In this document: positions 54,735-63,900 of the stretch, in pieces
Position numbering within the stretch: the stretch's first letter is position 1
Layout of the letters: each line of letters begins with the position of its first letter
NCBI GenBank assembly: GCA_023423535.1
Contig: JAFAFL010000032.1
Coordinates: 1-64,000, forward strand
DNA: 64,000 bases
Direction: 5' to 3'
Origin: Pseudomonadota bacterium
Lineage (GTDB): Bacteria; Myxococcota; Myxococcia; Myxococcales; Myxococcaceae
The notes under the pieces: generated by a model
What the model saw: the letters and a program-made list of their open reading frames with translations, nothing else
Databases searched by the model: none
What the model was told of the DNA's origin: nothing
Translations under genes and position numbers: made by a program

Positions 54735-55172
54735 GTGGTCAGAAACATCCTCGCCGTCGTCGTCGGCATCGTCGTGTCGTCGGTCGTGAACATGGGGCTC
54801 ATCGAGCTCGGTCACGTGCTCGTGCCTCCACCCGCGGGCGTGGACTCGAGCTCGATGGAGGCCTTCGCGGCGACGATCCACCTGATGGAGCCGAAGCACT
54901 ACCTCTTCGTGTTTCTCGCCCACGCGCTGGGGCCTCTCGTCGGCACCTTCCTCGCCATGCGGATCGCGGTCAGCCACCGGATGAAGCTCGCGTTCGGGAT
55001 GGCCGCCTTCTTCCTCCTCGGTGGCATCGCCGCGAGCGTGATGCTGCCGGCGCCGAACTGGTACCGCGCGGTGGACCTCCTCTTCGCCTACGTGCCGACG
55101 ACGCTCCTGGGCGCCAGGCTGGGGATGAGGCGCGCCGGGCAGAGCGCGGGCCCGCAGACGAACGCTGCTTGA
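54735..55172 (+). CDS. Small integral membrane protein, unknown
   Basis: 145 aa from GTG, four hydrophobic helices (about 3-25, 55-75, 85-105, 112-130). No recognised family beyond general membrane hypothetical proteins. It lies between xdhB and the ArsR operon; 72 bp after xdhB and 32 bp before the regulator, so it may belong to either transcript. Confidence 0.75.
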   Translation: MVRNILAVVVGIVVSSVVNMGLIELGHVLVPPPAGVDSSSMEAFAATIHLMEPKHYLFVFLAHALGPLVGTFLAMRIAVSHRMKLAFGMAAFFLLGGIAASVMLPAPNWYRAVDLLFAYVPTTLLGARLGMRRAGQSAGPQTNAA

Positions 55173-55176
55173 CGAC

Positions 55177-55196
55177 CAATAAGCATCGGCTTATTG
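55177..55196. promoter_or_regulatory. AT-rich palindromic operator before the ArsR gene
   Basis: CAATAAGC-ATCG-GCTTATTG, perfect 8-base arms, 8 bp before the ArsR ATG. It is strikingly AT-rich in this genome and is the likely autoregulatory binding site of the adjacent ArsR-type protein. Confidence 0.65.
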
Positions 55197-55204
55197 ATTG
55201 CCCC

Positions 55205-55540
55205 ATGCAGGGGCAGAGCGGAGCCGCGGCCGAAGACCGGATCTTCCACGCGCTGGCGGACCCCAGCCGGCGGGCGATCTTCGAGTCGCTCACGCGGGGC
55301 GAGGCGGCGGTGAAGGAGCTGACCGAGCGCTTCGACATCTCGCAGCCGGCGGTCTCGCAGCACCTCGCGGCGCTGAAGGAGGCGGGGCTGGTGTCGGGCC
55401 GGCGCGAGGGCCGCTGCGTGTACTACCGCGTGGAGCCGCGCGGGATGAAGCCGCTCATCGACTGGATCGCGCACTACCGCGCCTTCTGGACGGAGCGGGT
55501 GGACCGACTCGAGAAGCTCCTGGAGCGAATGGACCAATGA
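55205..55540 (+). CDS. ArsR-family winged-helix repressor
   Basis: 111 aa. HTH core with IFHALADPSRRAIFESLTRGE and ISQPAVSQHLAALKEAGLVSGRREGRCVYYRV, typical of the ArsR branch paired with AHSA1/SRPBCC proteins. No Cys pair for metal sensing is evident, so the ligand is probably not a metal. Its stop overlaps the AHSA1 start by 4 nt. Confidence 0.93.
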   Translation: MQGQSGAAAEDRIFHALADPSRRAIFESLTRGEAAVKELTERFDISQPAVSQHLAALKEAGLVSGRREGRCVYYRVEPRGMKPLIDWIAHYRAFWTERVDRLEKLLERMDQ

Positions 55541-55986
55541 GCCTGAAGGACAAGACCGCACCGAAGCAGACGGACGCCATCACTTTCGAGTTCGACCTCG
55601 GCCACCCGCCGGAGAAGGTCTGGCGCGCGCTGACGAACCCGGTGCTCCTCGAGGAGTGGCTCCTGCCGGTCACCGGCTTCAAGCCCGAGCCCGGGACGAA
55701 GTTCACCTTCCAGACGCAGCCCTTTCCCGGGTGGGACGGCAAGGTGGACTGCCGCGTCCTCGAGAGCGAGCCGCAGCGCAGGCTCAGCTACGCCTGGTGC
55801 GTGGGCGGCGAGCTGGGGCTCGACACGGTGGTGACCTTCACGCTCGAGCCGACGGAGGAGGGCACCCGCCTTCACCTCGTGCAGTCCGGCTTCAAGCCCG
55901 AGCAGAAGCAGAACTTCGGCGGCGCGCGCTACGGCTGGAAGATGATGGGCGGGAAGCTCGTGGACGTGCTCGCGCGGCTCGCGTGA
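55537..55986 (+). CDS. SRPBCC/AHSA1-domain protein
   Basis: 149 aa, a single START-like hydrophobic-cavity domain (EFDLGHPPEKVWRALTNPVLLEEWLLP and GTRLHLVQSGF). ArsR-AHSA1 pairs are common; ligand and role are mostly unknown. Co-translated with the repressor. Confidence 0.9.
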   Translation: MSLKDKTAPKQTDAITFEFDLGHPPEKVWRALTNPVLLEEWLLPVTGFKPEPGTKFTFQTQPFPGWDGKVDCRVLESEPQRRLSYAWCVGGELGLDTVVTFTLEPTEEGTRLHLVQSGFKPEQKQNFGGARYGWKMMGGKLVDVLARLA

Positions 55987-56030
55987 GCGCCTCCGTTCCG
56001 GCCCTCGACAGAAGGAGAGAGGAGAAGTCC

Positions 56031-56279
56031 ATGAACTGGAAGCAGGGGATTCGTCAGCTCCACAGGTGGGTGTCCGTCGTCTTCACGCTCGCGGTGATCG
56101 CGAACTTCGTCGCCATCGGGATGGGGGGAGGAGAGGAGGCGCCGCCGGCGTGGGTGACGTACTCGCCGCTTCCGCCGCTCGCGTTCCTGCTCTTCACCGG
56201 GCTCTACCTCTTCGTGTTGCCGTACCTCTCGAAGCGTCGCGACCCGAAGCCGCTCACCGACGCACAGGCGGGTCGCTAG
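56031..56279 (+). CDS. Small two-helix membrane protein
   Basis: 82 aa after a GGAGAGAGGAG RBS. Helices at about 15-32 and 45-65 with a basic C terminus. Often found downstream of AHSA1 genes; function unknown. Followed directly by the DUF1801 gene (stop TAG, then ATG). Confidence 0.82.
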   Translation: MNWKQGIRQLHRWVSVVFTLAVIANFVAIGMGGGEEAPPAWVTYSPLPPLAFLLFTGLYLFVLPYLSKRRDPKPLTDAQAGR

Positions 56280-57176
56280 ATGCCGCGCGCGACGAAAGCT
56301 GGCCCGAAGCCCGCCGCGAAGAAGTCACCGGCAAAGAAGTCGACGACGAAGCGCGCGGACTCTACCGACGCGACCGCCACCGACGCCTCCCGGCTCATCG
56401 ACCAGCGCATCGCGGACCTCGGTCCGTGGCGAGGCCCGGTGCTGGCGCGGATGCGAGCGCTCATCCGCGAGGCGGATCCGGAGGTGACGGAGGAGTGGAA
56501 GTGGGAGAACCCCGTCTGGTCGCACGACGGGATCCTCTGCACCGGCGAGGCGTACGCGAAGACCGTGAAGCTGACGTTCGCGAAGGGCGCAAGCCTCCCC
56601 GACCCGAAGGGCGTCTTCAACTCCAGCCTCGAGGGCAACACCCGCCGCGCGATCGACCTCCGCGAGGGCGACGAGGTGGACGCCGCCGCGTTCAAGGCGC
56701 TGGTGAAGGCGGCGGTGCTCCACAACCGGCAGTCCCGCGACGCGAAGCCCGCCGCTGCGAAGACGAAGCCCGCGCAGAAGGTGACGCTCCTCTCCGGCGG
56801 CAACCCGCAGATCCCGAAGGGCGACGGCGACGCGCCGGTGCAGGCGTACATCGCGGCGATGCCGGAGTGGAAAAGGGACCTCGGCCGGCGGCTCGACGCG
56901 CTGATCGAGCGGGCGGTGCCGGGCGTGCAGAAGGCGGTGAAGTGGAACACGCCCTTCTACGGGCTCGACGGGCGGACCTGGTTCGTCTCCTTCCACGTCT
57001 TCGCGAAGTACCTGAAGGTGACCTTCTTCCGCGGCCAGTCGCTGAAGCCGGTCCCGCCCGAGCCGAGCAAGGTCGCGGACACGCGCTACGTCCACCTCAC
57101 GCCGGACAACTTCGACGAGGCGCTGCTCACCTCGTGGGTAGAGCAGGCGGCGGCGCTGCCCGGCGAAAAGCTCTAG
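56280..57176 (+). CDS. Tandem DUF1801-domain protein
   Basis: 298 aa. A Lys/Ala-rich N-terminal extension (about 1-35), then two DUF1801 domains: first with EEWKWENPVWSHDGILCTGEAY, second with VKWNTPFYGLDGRTWFVSFHVFAKYLKVTFF. DUF1801 (YdhG/YdeI-like) proteins are small cytoplasmic proteins of unclear role, here doubled. Last gene of the ArsR-AHSA1 operon. Confidence 0.87.
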   Translation: MPRATKAGPKPAAKKSPAKKSTTKRADSTDATATDASRLIDQRIADLGPWRGPVLARMRALIREADPEVTEEWKWENPVWSHDGILCTGEAYAKTVKLTFAKGASLPDPKGVFNSSLEGNTRRAIDLREGDEVDAAAFKALVKAAVLHNRQSRDAKPAAAKTKPAQKVTLLSGGNPQIPKGDGDAPVQAYIAAMPEWKRDLGRRLDALIERAVPGVQKAVKWNTPFYGLDGRTWFVSFHVFAKYLKVTFFRGQSLKPVPPEPSKVADTRYVHLTPDNFDEALLTSWVEQAAALPGEKL

Positions 57177-57177
57177 C

Positions 57178-57483
57178 TCAGGCCCACATCCGCCGGGCCT
57201 GCTCGCCGCAGCGTTCGCAGAGCGGATGTGCGCCCTTCCCACCTCGGCGCTCGACGCAGGCCAGGTGGAGGGGCGCGGCGCACCCCGGGCACTCCACCGC
57301 GAAGAGCCGCAGCGCGCAGTGCCGGCACGCCAGCAGGTCGCAGCACTCGCAGGGCGCCGCCGACTCCAGGCAGGCCACGCAGAGCGGCCTCGCGCACCCG
57401 TCGCAATACGCGAAGAGGCTCTCGCCGCTCACCGCCGCCCCGCAGTCCCCGCACTCCCACGCTTCGGCCGTCACCACCTGCAT
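57178..57483 (-). CDS. Small multi-CxxC zinc-ribbon-like protein
   Basis: 101 aa with sixteen cysteines, mostly in C-x2-C pairs (CGDC, CDGC, CVAC, CECC, CRHC, CPGC, CERC), with His at CRHC and HLAC. The layout resembles several small zinc fingers, B-box/RING-like, but no eukaryotic-type RING spacing is complete. Convergent with the DUF1801 gene (1 bp between stops). Function unknown; probably binds three or four Zn2+. Confidence 0.82.
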   Translation of the reverse strand: MQVVTAEAWECGDCGAAVSGESLFAYCDGCARPLCVACLESAAPCECCDLLACRHCALRLFAVECPGCAAPLHLACVERRGGKGAHPLCERCGEQARRMWA

Positions 57484-57740
57484 GTCTGCCTCCGTTCGAC
57501 GTTCTTCAGCGTTCGTGCGGACAGGGTACGGAATGGCGCTGACGCTCCCGCCGGTGCCGGGCCGGGGGGCGGGCAGGGCGCCGTCCGGCGTGTGGCACTT
57601 GTTTCAGAGGAGCGTCGTGCACCGGACCGAAAGGGGACCCCCAAGGGCCCCAACAGGCCCGCGGCTGAACATCCCGAGCGCTCGCGGGGCACGGTGCCTC
57701 CTACCCCGGTACAGCGCGCCACCGCCGCGAACGAAGCGCT

Positions 57741-58643
57741 TCAGCTCCCGCGTGAGCCCGGAGGCGAGGCGCCGAGCGGCCTCGAGGCGAGGTACTCGAG
57801 GAGGAAGTCCCGGAAGGCGGTGACCTTCCGCGGCACGTGCTGGGCCTTCGGGTACACCATCGCCAGCGAGGAGCTCGACCAGGTCAGCCCCGGCACCACC
57901 CGCACCAGCTCGCCGGAGGCGATGAGGTCCGGGGTGAGGAAGACCGGCAGCGTGCCCACGCCCATGCCGCCTCGGATCATCTCGCGGAGAAAGAGCAGGT
58001 CGTCGCCGAGCACGCGCCCGCCTGTGACGAGGTCCTTCAGCTCCGGCGGCATGAGGAAGTTCCGGAAGCGCACCCACTCGTGGCCGGCGAGGTCCTCCAC
58101 CGTGCGCGGCGTCCCCTTCCGCGCGAGGTAGAGCGGCGAGGCGAAGAAGCCCACGTCGATGGGCGTCAGCCGACGGATGACCAGCGAGGAGTCCGTCAGC
58201 TTCCGCCCCGCCACCCGCAGCGCGAGGTCCACGCCCTCGCTGACGATGTCCACCAGCCGGTTCGTCACCAGCACGTCGAGCCGCACCGAGGGAAAGCGCA
58301 GCAGAAACCGCGACATCACCTCCGGGAGAAAGGTCGCGCCCATGTCCGCGCTGACGGTGATCCGCAGCTCGCCGGAGGGTTGCTCCTCGCGCTCGGGGAG
58401 GGTGCCCACCGCCTCGCGCAAGGACTGCAGCAGCGGAGCCGCGCGCTCGAAGAGGACGGTCCCCGCGGTGGTCAGCGAGGCCTGCCGCGTCGTCCGGTGG
58501 AGCAGCCGCGTGTCCAGCGACGCCTCCAGCTGCGCCACGCCCCGGCTCACCGAGGACTTGGGGAGCCCGAGCCTGCGCGCTGCCTCGCTGAAGCTGTTCG
58601 CCTCCGCCACCGCCACGAAGAGGGTGAGGAGGTTCAGATCCAT
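57741..58643 (-). CDS. LysR-family transcriptional regulator
   Basis: 300 aa. N-terminal HTH (NLLTLFVAVAEANSFSEAARRLGLPKSSVSRGVAQLEASLDTRLLHRTTRQ) and a C-terminal substrate-binding domain. This subgroup (CrgA/DsdC-like with PKSSVSR) often sits divergently beside YceI. Start ATG 58643; ATG 58655 is possible. A 257-bp stretch (57484-57740) downstream of it holds no gene or motif I can support. Confidence 0.93.
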   Translation of the reverse strand: MDLNLLTLFVAVAEANSFSEAARRLGLPKSSVSRGVAQLEASLDTRLLHRTTRQASLTTAGTVLFERAAPLLQSLREAVGTLPEREEQPSGELRITVSADMGATFLPEVMSRFLLRFPSVRLDVLVTNRLVDIVSEGVDLALRVAGRKLTDSSLVIRRLTPIDVGFFASPLYLARKGTPRTVEDLAGHEWVRFRNFLMPPELKDLVTGGRVLGDDLLFLREMIRGGMGVGTLPVFLTPDLIASGELVRVVPGLTWSSSSLAMVYPKAQHVPRKVTAFRDFLLEYLASRPLGASPPGSRGS

Positions 58644-58661
58644 CGTTCCGGACATGGAACG
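58644..58661. promoter_or_regulatory. Inverted repeat at the LysR start
   Basis: CGTTCC-N6-GGAACG overlapping the 5' end of the LysR message, in the LysR/YceI divergent region. Possible LysR autoregulatory site; symmetry is short, so confidence is modest. Confidence 0.35.
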
Positions 58662-58784
58662 GTGTTTTATCTGGCCGAAGAGTGGTGCGGAAACAGCAAC
58701 GCTTGCAGAGTGGTTCCACGAAGAACGGCGGCTGCCTCCCGCGGCCGCCCACGCAACACCAACCCGAAAGAGAAGAGATAAGAC

Positions 58785-59390
58785 ATGAACCTCAAGCCCC
58801 TGTTCGCCGCCGTCGCCCTCGTTGCCCCCGGCCTCGCCTTTGCGGCGCAGTACGACATCGACCCGTCCCACTCGCAGGCGCAGTTCACCGTGCGCCACAT
58901 GATGGTGACCAACGTCCGCGGCGAGTTCGGCAAGCTCCAGGGCGCGCTGACCCTCGACGAGAAGGACCTCAAGGCGTCGAAGGTCGAGGCGACGATCGAC
59001 ACCGCGTCGATCAACACCCGCGAGCCGAAGCGCGACGAGCACCTCAAGTCGCCGGACTTCTTCGACGTGGCGAAGCACCCGCAGATGACCTTCAAGAGCA
59101 CCCAGTTCAAGAAGGCCGGCAAGGACAAGTACAAGGTCACCGGTGACCTCACCATCCGTGGCGTGACCAAGCAGGTCGTCCTCGACGTCGAGATCCCCGC
59201 CACCGAGGCGAAGGACCCGTGGGGCAACGTCAAGCGCGGCGCGGTCGCCACCACCGAGATCAACCGCAAGGACTACGGCCTCAACTGGAACCAGGCGCTC
59301 GAGACCGGCGGCGTGATGGTCGGCGACACCGTGAAGGTCCAGCTCGACCTGCAGCTGACGAAGAAGGCCGCCGAGCAGGCGAAGAACTAG
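58785..59390 (+). CDS. YceI-family periplasmic lipid-binding protein
   Basis: 201 aa with a Sec signal peptide (cleavage GLAFAA, about residue 21). DPSHSQAQFTVRHMMVTNVRGEFGK and FKSTQFKKAGKDKYKVTGDLTIRGVTKQV are the YceI beta-barrel signature; relatives bind isoprenoid chains. Divergent from the LysR gene, its probable regulator. A strong terminator follows at 59433. Confidence 0.95.
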   Translation: MNLKPLFAAVALVAPGLAFAAQYDIDPSHSQAQFTVRHMMVTNVRGEFGKLQGALTLDEKDLKASKVEATIDTASINTREPKRDEHLKSPDFFDVAKHPQMTFKSTQFKKAGKDKYKVTGDLTIRGVTKQVVLDVEIPATEAKDPWGNVKRGAVATTEINRKDYGLNWNQALETGGVMVGDTVKVQLDLQLTKKAAEQAKN

Positions 59391-59432
59391 CTGTCGCCCC
59401 GCCGCGCTCGAAGGGCGCGCCCGAGGCACATC

Positions 59433-59471
59433 GGCCGCTGGACCTGGGATCCCCCCTCAGGTCCGGCGGCC
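59433..59471 (+). terminator. Strong hairpin terminator after yceI
   Basis: Fourteen-base arms with one G-T wobble, an 11-base loop, then GTCTCGTTT. The position 43 bp past the yceI stop and the following T-rich tract fit Rho-independent termination; it may also serve the convergent gene ending at 59502. Confidence 0.75.
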
Positions 59472-59501
59472 GTCTCGTTTCCGGCTCACAGGCTCACCGG
59501 C

Positions 59502-60353
59502 TCAGAAGACAGCCAGGTACGCCCAGCCCTTGCCGAAGCCGCCGCGCCACACGGCCTTTGCGCCGCTCTTCACCGCGGCCACGCCGGCCACGCGGTGGGC
59601 AAAGGGCTCCTCGCAGGCGTAGCGCTCGCGCCACAGCGGGGCGAGCCCCGGCGTCTGCGCGTCCGGCGAGAGCGCGGCCTCCACTCGCTTCGTGCAGGCA
59701 GGATCGACGGTGCTGTTCGCCCAGGCCCAGGTCCAGCTCTCGTCCTCGGAGGTCCAGGTCCCCAGCAGCTCCGCGTCCAGCGTCAGCGGCGGGCGGCCGG
59801 GCAGTTCGAAGGTCGCCTTCGCCGCCGCCTGGTCGAGCTTCCACCCGGTGGCGCCGGACAGCCGCACCGCGAGCACGTCCTGCTCCTCGGGCAGCACCTG
59901 CTCCGCGCGGTCGAGCTCCTCGAGGAACGGCTCGGCGAGGAAGAGCGCATCGATGAGCCCCTTCGGCACGCTGATGGAGGCGGCCGGCGGACCCGAGCGC
60001 TCGTGCAGCGTGAGCACCAGCCGCCCGGTCGGCGTCCCCTCACGCGTCACCGTGGCCCGCGCGCCGCTCCACTCCACGCCGCGTCCGTGCAGCAGGTGGA
60101 GCGCGTCGGTCAGCGCCGCCGCGAGCCCCGCCATCCGCGCGCCCGGATCCATCCCCAGCGCCGGCATCGGCTTCGGCTTCTCCGGAAGCTCGGTGTCCAC
60201 CTTCGCCACCCGGAGCGAGTCCCCGTGACGGTCGAGCGAGAGGTCCGCCCGCGTCCACCCGCGGGGGGCGACGACGCAGAGCGCATCGGTCACCTCGAGC
60301 GCGAGGTGCGCGAGCAGTTCGTCCGGAGTGGGCTTCGGCGGCTGGGTGCTCAT
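59502..60353 (-). CDS. DUF6882-like protein
   Basis: 283 aa, ATG 60353 chosen over an upstream ATG at 60401. The C-terminal half has GTWTSEDESWTWAWANSTVDP and GAKAVWRGGFGKGWAYLAVF, a pattern of the DUF6882 family. The N-terminal half is a separate alpha/beta region. No signal peptide. Function unknown. Confidence 0.72.
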   Translation of the reverse strand: MSTQPPKPTPDELLAHLALEVTDALCVVAPRGWTRADLSLDRHGDSLRVAKVDTELPEKPKPMPALGMDPGARMAGLAAALTDALHLLHGRGVEWSGARATVTREGTPTGRLVLTLHERSGPPAASISVPKGLIDALFLAEPFLEELDRAEQVLPEEQDVLAVRLSGATGWKLDQAAAKATFELPGRPPLTLDAELLGTWTSEDESWTWAWANSTVDPACTKRVEAALSPDAQTPGLAPLWRERYACEEPFAHRVAGVAAVKSGAKAVWRGGFGKGWAYLAVF

Positions 60354-60502
60354 GCGCGCCGCATACCGGTCCTTCTGCCATCCGTCGAGCCGTCCCTCCA
60401 CGCGGGCTTCACCGCCACGAGACCTTTGCCCTCGCGCAGGACACCTTCACCGGCGCCAGGAGCCCACATTGCGCGGGGCGGGCGCTCGCGGATGATCGGC
60501 GC

Positions 60503-60913
60503 ATGAAAACGCTCAGGGCGCTCTTCGCCGCCACCGCTTTCCTCACCGCCTCGACGGCGTTCGCGCAGGTGGAGGTCCGGGTCGGTCTGCCCTCCATCCG
60601 CTTCGAGCTTCCGCCGCCGCTCGTCATCGTCACGCCCGGCGTGCAGGTGGTGGAGGACTACGGCCACGAGGTCTTCTTCGTCGACGGCCACTACTGGCAC
60701 CGCGACGGCGACCGCTGGTACCGCGCCCGCGACCACCGCGGCGGCTGGGTCGTCGTCGAGCGCAAGGTCGTCCCCGTCACCCTCGTCGAGCTGCGCGCGG
60801 GCAAGTACAAGCACTACAAGCACGCGAAGCACGGCCCCGGAAAGCACGGGCACAAGGAGAAGGGCGGCCACGGCCACGGAAAGGGCCACGGCAAGGGGAA
60901 GGGGCGGGACTAG
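60503..60913 (+). CDS. Secreted Trp/Tyr-rich protein with His/Lys/Gly tail
   Basis: 136 aa. Sec signal peptide (cleavage STAFAQ, residue 21). The core has HYWHRDGDRWYRARDH, a YxWxR-type repeat seen in small envelope proteins. Residues about 100-136 are almost only His, Lys and Gly, which would bind metal or anionic polymers. Ends 8 bp before the convergent protease stop. Confidence 0.8.
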   Translation: MKTLRALFAATAFLTASTAFAQVEVRVGLPSIRFELPPPLVIVTPGVQVVEDYGHEVFFVDGHYWHRDGDRWYRARDHRGGWVVVERKVVPVTLVELRAGKYKHYKHAKHGPGKHGHKEKGGHGHGKGHGKGKGRD

Positions 60914-60921
60914 CCCCTTCG

Positions 60922-63900
60922 CTACGACCGCCGGCGCCGGCGCACCCGGCCCAGCGTCAGCGCGGCAACCCCGAGCAGCCCGAGCGGTCCGCCGGGCACC
61001 GACGCGCAGCTTCCCAGCGGCCCGTTCGCCGACGGGTCGGCCTCGTAGTCCGACTGCAGCGCCGCCACCGTGACCGGCGGCATCCGCGGCGTCTGACAGA
61101 AGCGCACCCAGTCCTGACCGAACTCGCAGGTGGCCTTGCCGCTGCACTCGCTGTTCGAACTGCAGCTGCGCAGGCACGTCGTCTGCTCGCCCTCGCGGCC
61201 GCTGCAGTGGGTGCCGTTGCGGCAGAACGTCTTGCCGATGGTGCAGGGCTCGCCCTCGTCCGCCTCCGGCTTCTGCAGGTAGCGGCAGGCACCGTCGTAG
61301 CAGGCCATCCCGGGACCGCACTGGGGGTCGTCGGTGCACTGGCGCGAGCAGTAGTTGCTCGTGCGCTGCGGGTCGGTGGTGCAGAGCCGGCCGTAGCAGA
61401 CCATCGGGCTGTTGCAGTTCAGCCCGTCCGGCACGCAGTCCGGGTCCGGCACCGGGCACTGCTGCAGCGAGCACACCCCGTTGAGGATGCAGTCCGCCGG
61501 GCAGTCCGGATCCATCAGGAGGTCCGGGCAGCGCGCGTCGCACACGTCGTCCGCCACGCAGTAGCAATCCGCGTCCACCGGGTTGCACCCCGCCAGGCAG
61601 CGCCCGTCGTTGTCGCAGGTGGTGGTCTCCTTCTCGTTCAGCCACTGGTCGATGAAGGAGACGTACGCGTCGGTGCGGATGTCGCCGCCGTAGGTGCACA
61701 CGCCGTTGCCGTCGAACGAGTGCACGCCGATCTGGCGCTCGCGTCCGTCGGCGAAGACGTGGAAGGTCGGCCCGCCCGAGTCCCCGCTGCAGATGCCCTT
61801 GCCCATCTGATCGCCGAGGAACAGGTGCGTCTGCTGCAGGCCTGCGACCGTCAGGTTCACCTGCCGCTTCGTCCCCGAGTCGCTCTTCTGTCTCGAGGTG
61901 ATGCCGTAGCCCACCGCGCGGATGGGCGCGCCCTGCTTGCCGAACAGCGGCTCCCGGTTCCACATCTTCGGCTGCACGCCCGGCGCCCGCTGCAGGAGCG
62001 CCAGCGCGATGTCGTGCTCGAGCGAGTCGCCCCCCGCGTTCCAGCCCGGGTGCATCCGCGTCTCCACGATGCGGATCCACTGCTGCTGGGTGGTGTTGTT
62101 CGCGTAGGTCTCGTTGGTGGCGAAGATCGTCACCGCTTCCGCGTTGTTGATCGCCGGGTCCACGCAGTGCGCCGCGGTCAGCAGCGTGTGCTCTCCGATC
62201 AGCGTGGCGGTGCAGCCGGACGCGGTGCCGTTGCTGTAGATCATCCGGAGCATGAAGACCTCCGGGTCTCCGGTGCTCACCGACCCGCCGACGATCTCCG
62301 CCCGCTGCGTGCCGGTCCCCTTCGACTCCGCGAGAAGGTCACCCTCACCCGCCTGCGTGGGCCCGCACCCGCCGAGCGCCGCCGCGCCCACCGCCACCGC
62401 CGCGGTCAGTAAGCGCCGGCCCTGTGGAAGAGACCTCCGGCGAAAGCCGAGCAGCGCCAGCAGGCCGAGCCCCAGCGTGCCGCCGAGGCCGCCCATCCCG
62501 CCGCCCGCCGCCTGGCATCCCGAAGCGATGCCCACGTCCGCCTCGCGTCCCTCGGTGCGCACCTTCGGCAGGTCCACCACCTGCCGCGGGGTGCCGGTGG
62601 TGTTCGTGCCCGTTCCGCCGTCCGTCCCGCCGGTCGAAGCGCCCTTGCAGTAGAGCTGGCCGTCGTGACCTGTGACGCAGCTCTGCTGGGTGCCCGGGCA
62701 GGTCCCAGGTCCGCTGCAGGGGAGGGCGCACGTCCGGTTCTCGGCGCTGTCGCCGGCGCAGACGCCGCCGAGCAGGCAGTACGAGCCGTCGTCACAGGGC
62801 TGACCGATGTTCGTCGACTGCTTCTGCGGGAAGCGGCAGGCCCCCTGCGAGCAGACCATGCCCTGTCCGGCGCACTCGGCGTCGGTGCTGCAGGGCCGCG
62901 AGCAGTAGTTGAAGCTGTGCTGCGGATCGCCCACGCAGCGGCGCCACACGCACTGCAGCTCCGAGGTGCAGGAGAGCCCCTCCGGCCGGCAGTCCTCGTC
63001 CGGGCGCGGGCACACGTCCTGCGCGCAGACGTTGTTCGTGCGGCAGTCCACCGGGCAGTCCGGATCCTTCGCCACGTCCGGGCACTCGGCGGAGCAGACG
63101 TTGTCCTTCGCGCACACGCAATCGATGTCCGGCTGCGCGCAACCCGACGCGCACTTGCCGTCCTCGGCGCAGGTCGGCGCCTCCCACGCGCCCATCGTCT
63201 GCTGAATCCACGGCGCGAACCAGGCCACGTTGGTGTCCACGCCGAACTGGCTGCAGTTCTCGTCGCCGTAGGAGACCACGCCGGCGACGATCTCCTCGGT
63301 CGTGTTCGGGTACACGATGAAGCCCGGCCCGCCCGAGTCCCCGCTGCAGGTCTGCTTCAGCGGGTTCGACTGACCGCTCTCGATCTCCAGCTGGCTGATC
63401 TGCCGGATGTTCCAGGTCCCGTGCCGCTTCGTCCCCGAGGTGTTCGTGTCCGGCGCCGTCACCCCGAACCCCGAGTGCCGGATGGGCCTGCCCACCCAGG
63501 TGTTGTTCAGCTGCTGGGTGTTGATCTTCATCGGCACCGTGTGCAGCACCGGGTTCTCCAGCCGCATCACCGCGATGTCCGACTGGTAGCTCTGGTTCGA
63601 GTAGCTGGGGTGCCGGATCTGCTGGACGATCCGCGTCGCGGAGGTGGGCTGCGACACGTAGGTGCCGAAGACCGCGAAGTACTGCGCGTTGGGCCCGTAG
63701 GAGTTCACGCAGTGCGCGGCGGTGAGGATCGTCTTCGGGCCGATGAGGGTGCCGGTGCAGAAGGGGATGAAGCCGCCGCCGTACTGCACGCTGAGCGAGA
63801 CCACCGCCGGGCTCCCCGTGTCCACCGTGCCGCCGATGATCGGCGAGCGCCGCTGGCTGAACTCCTCCGTGGGCTTCGGCTCGTCGCCCTCCACGGACTC

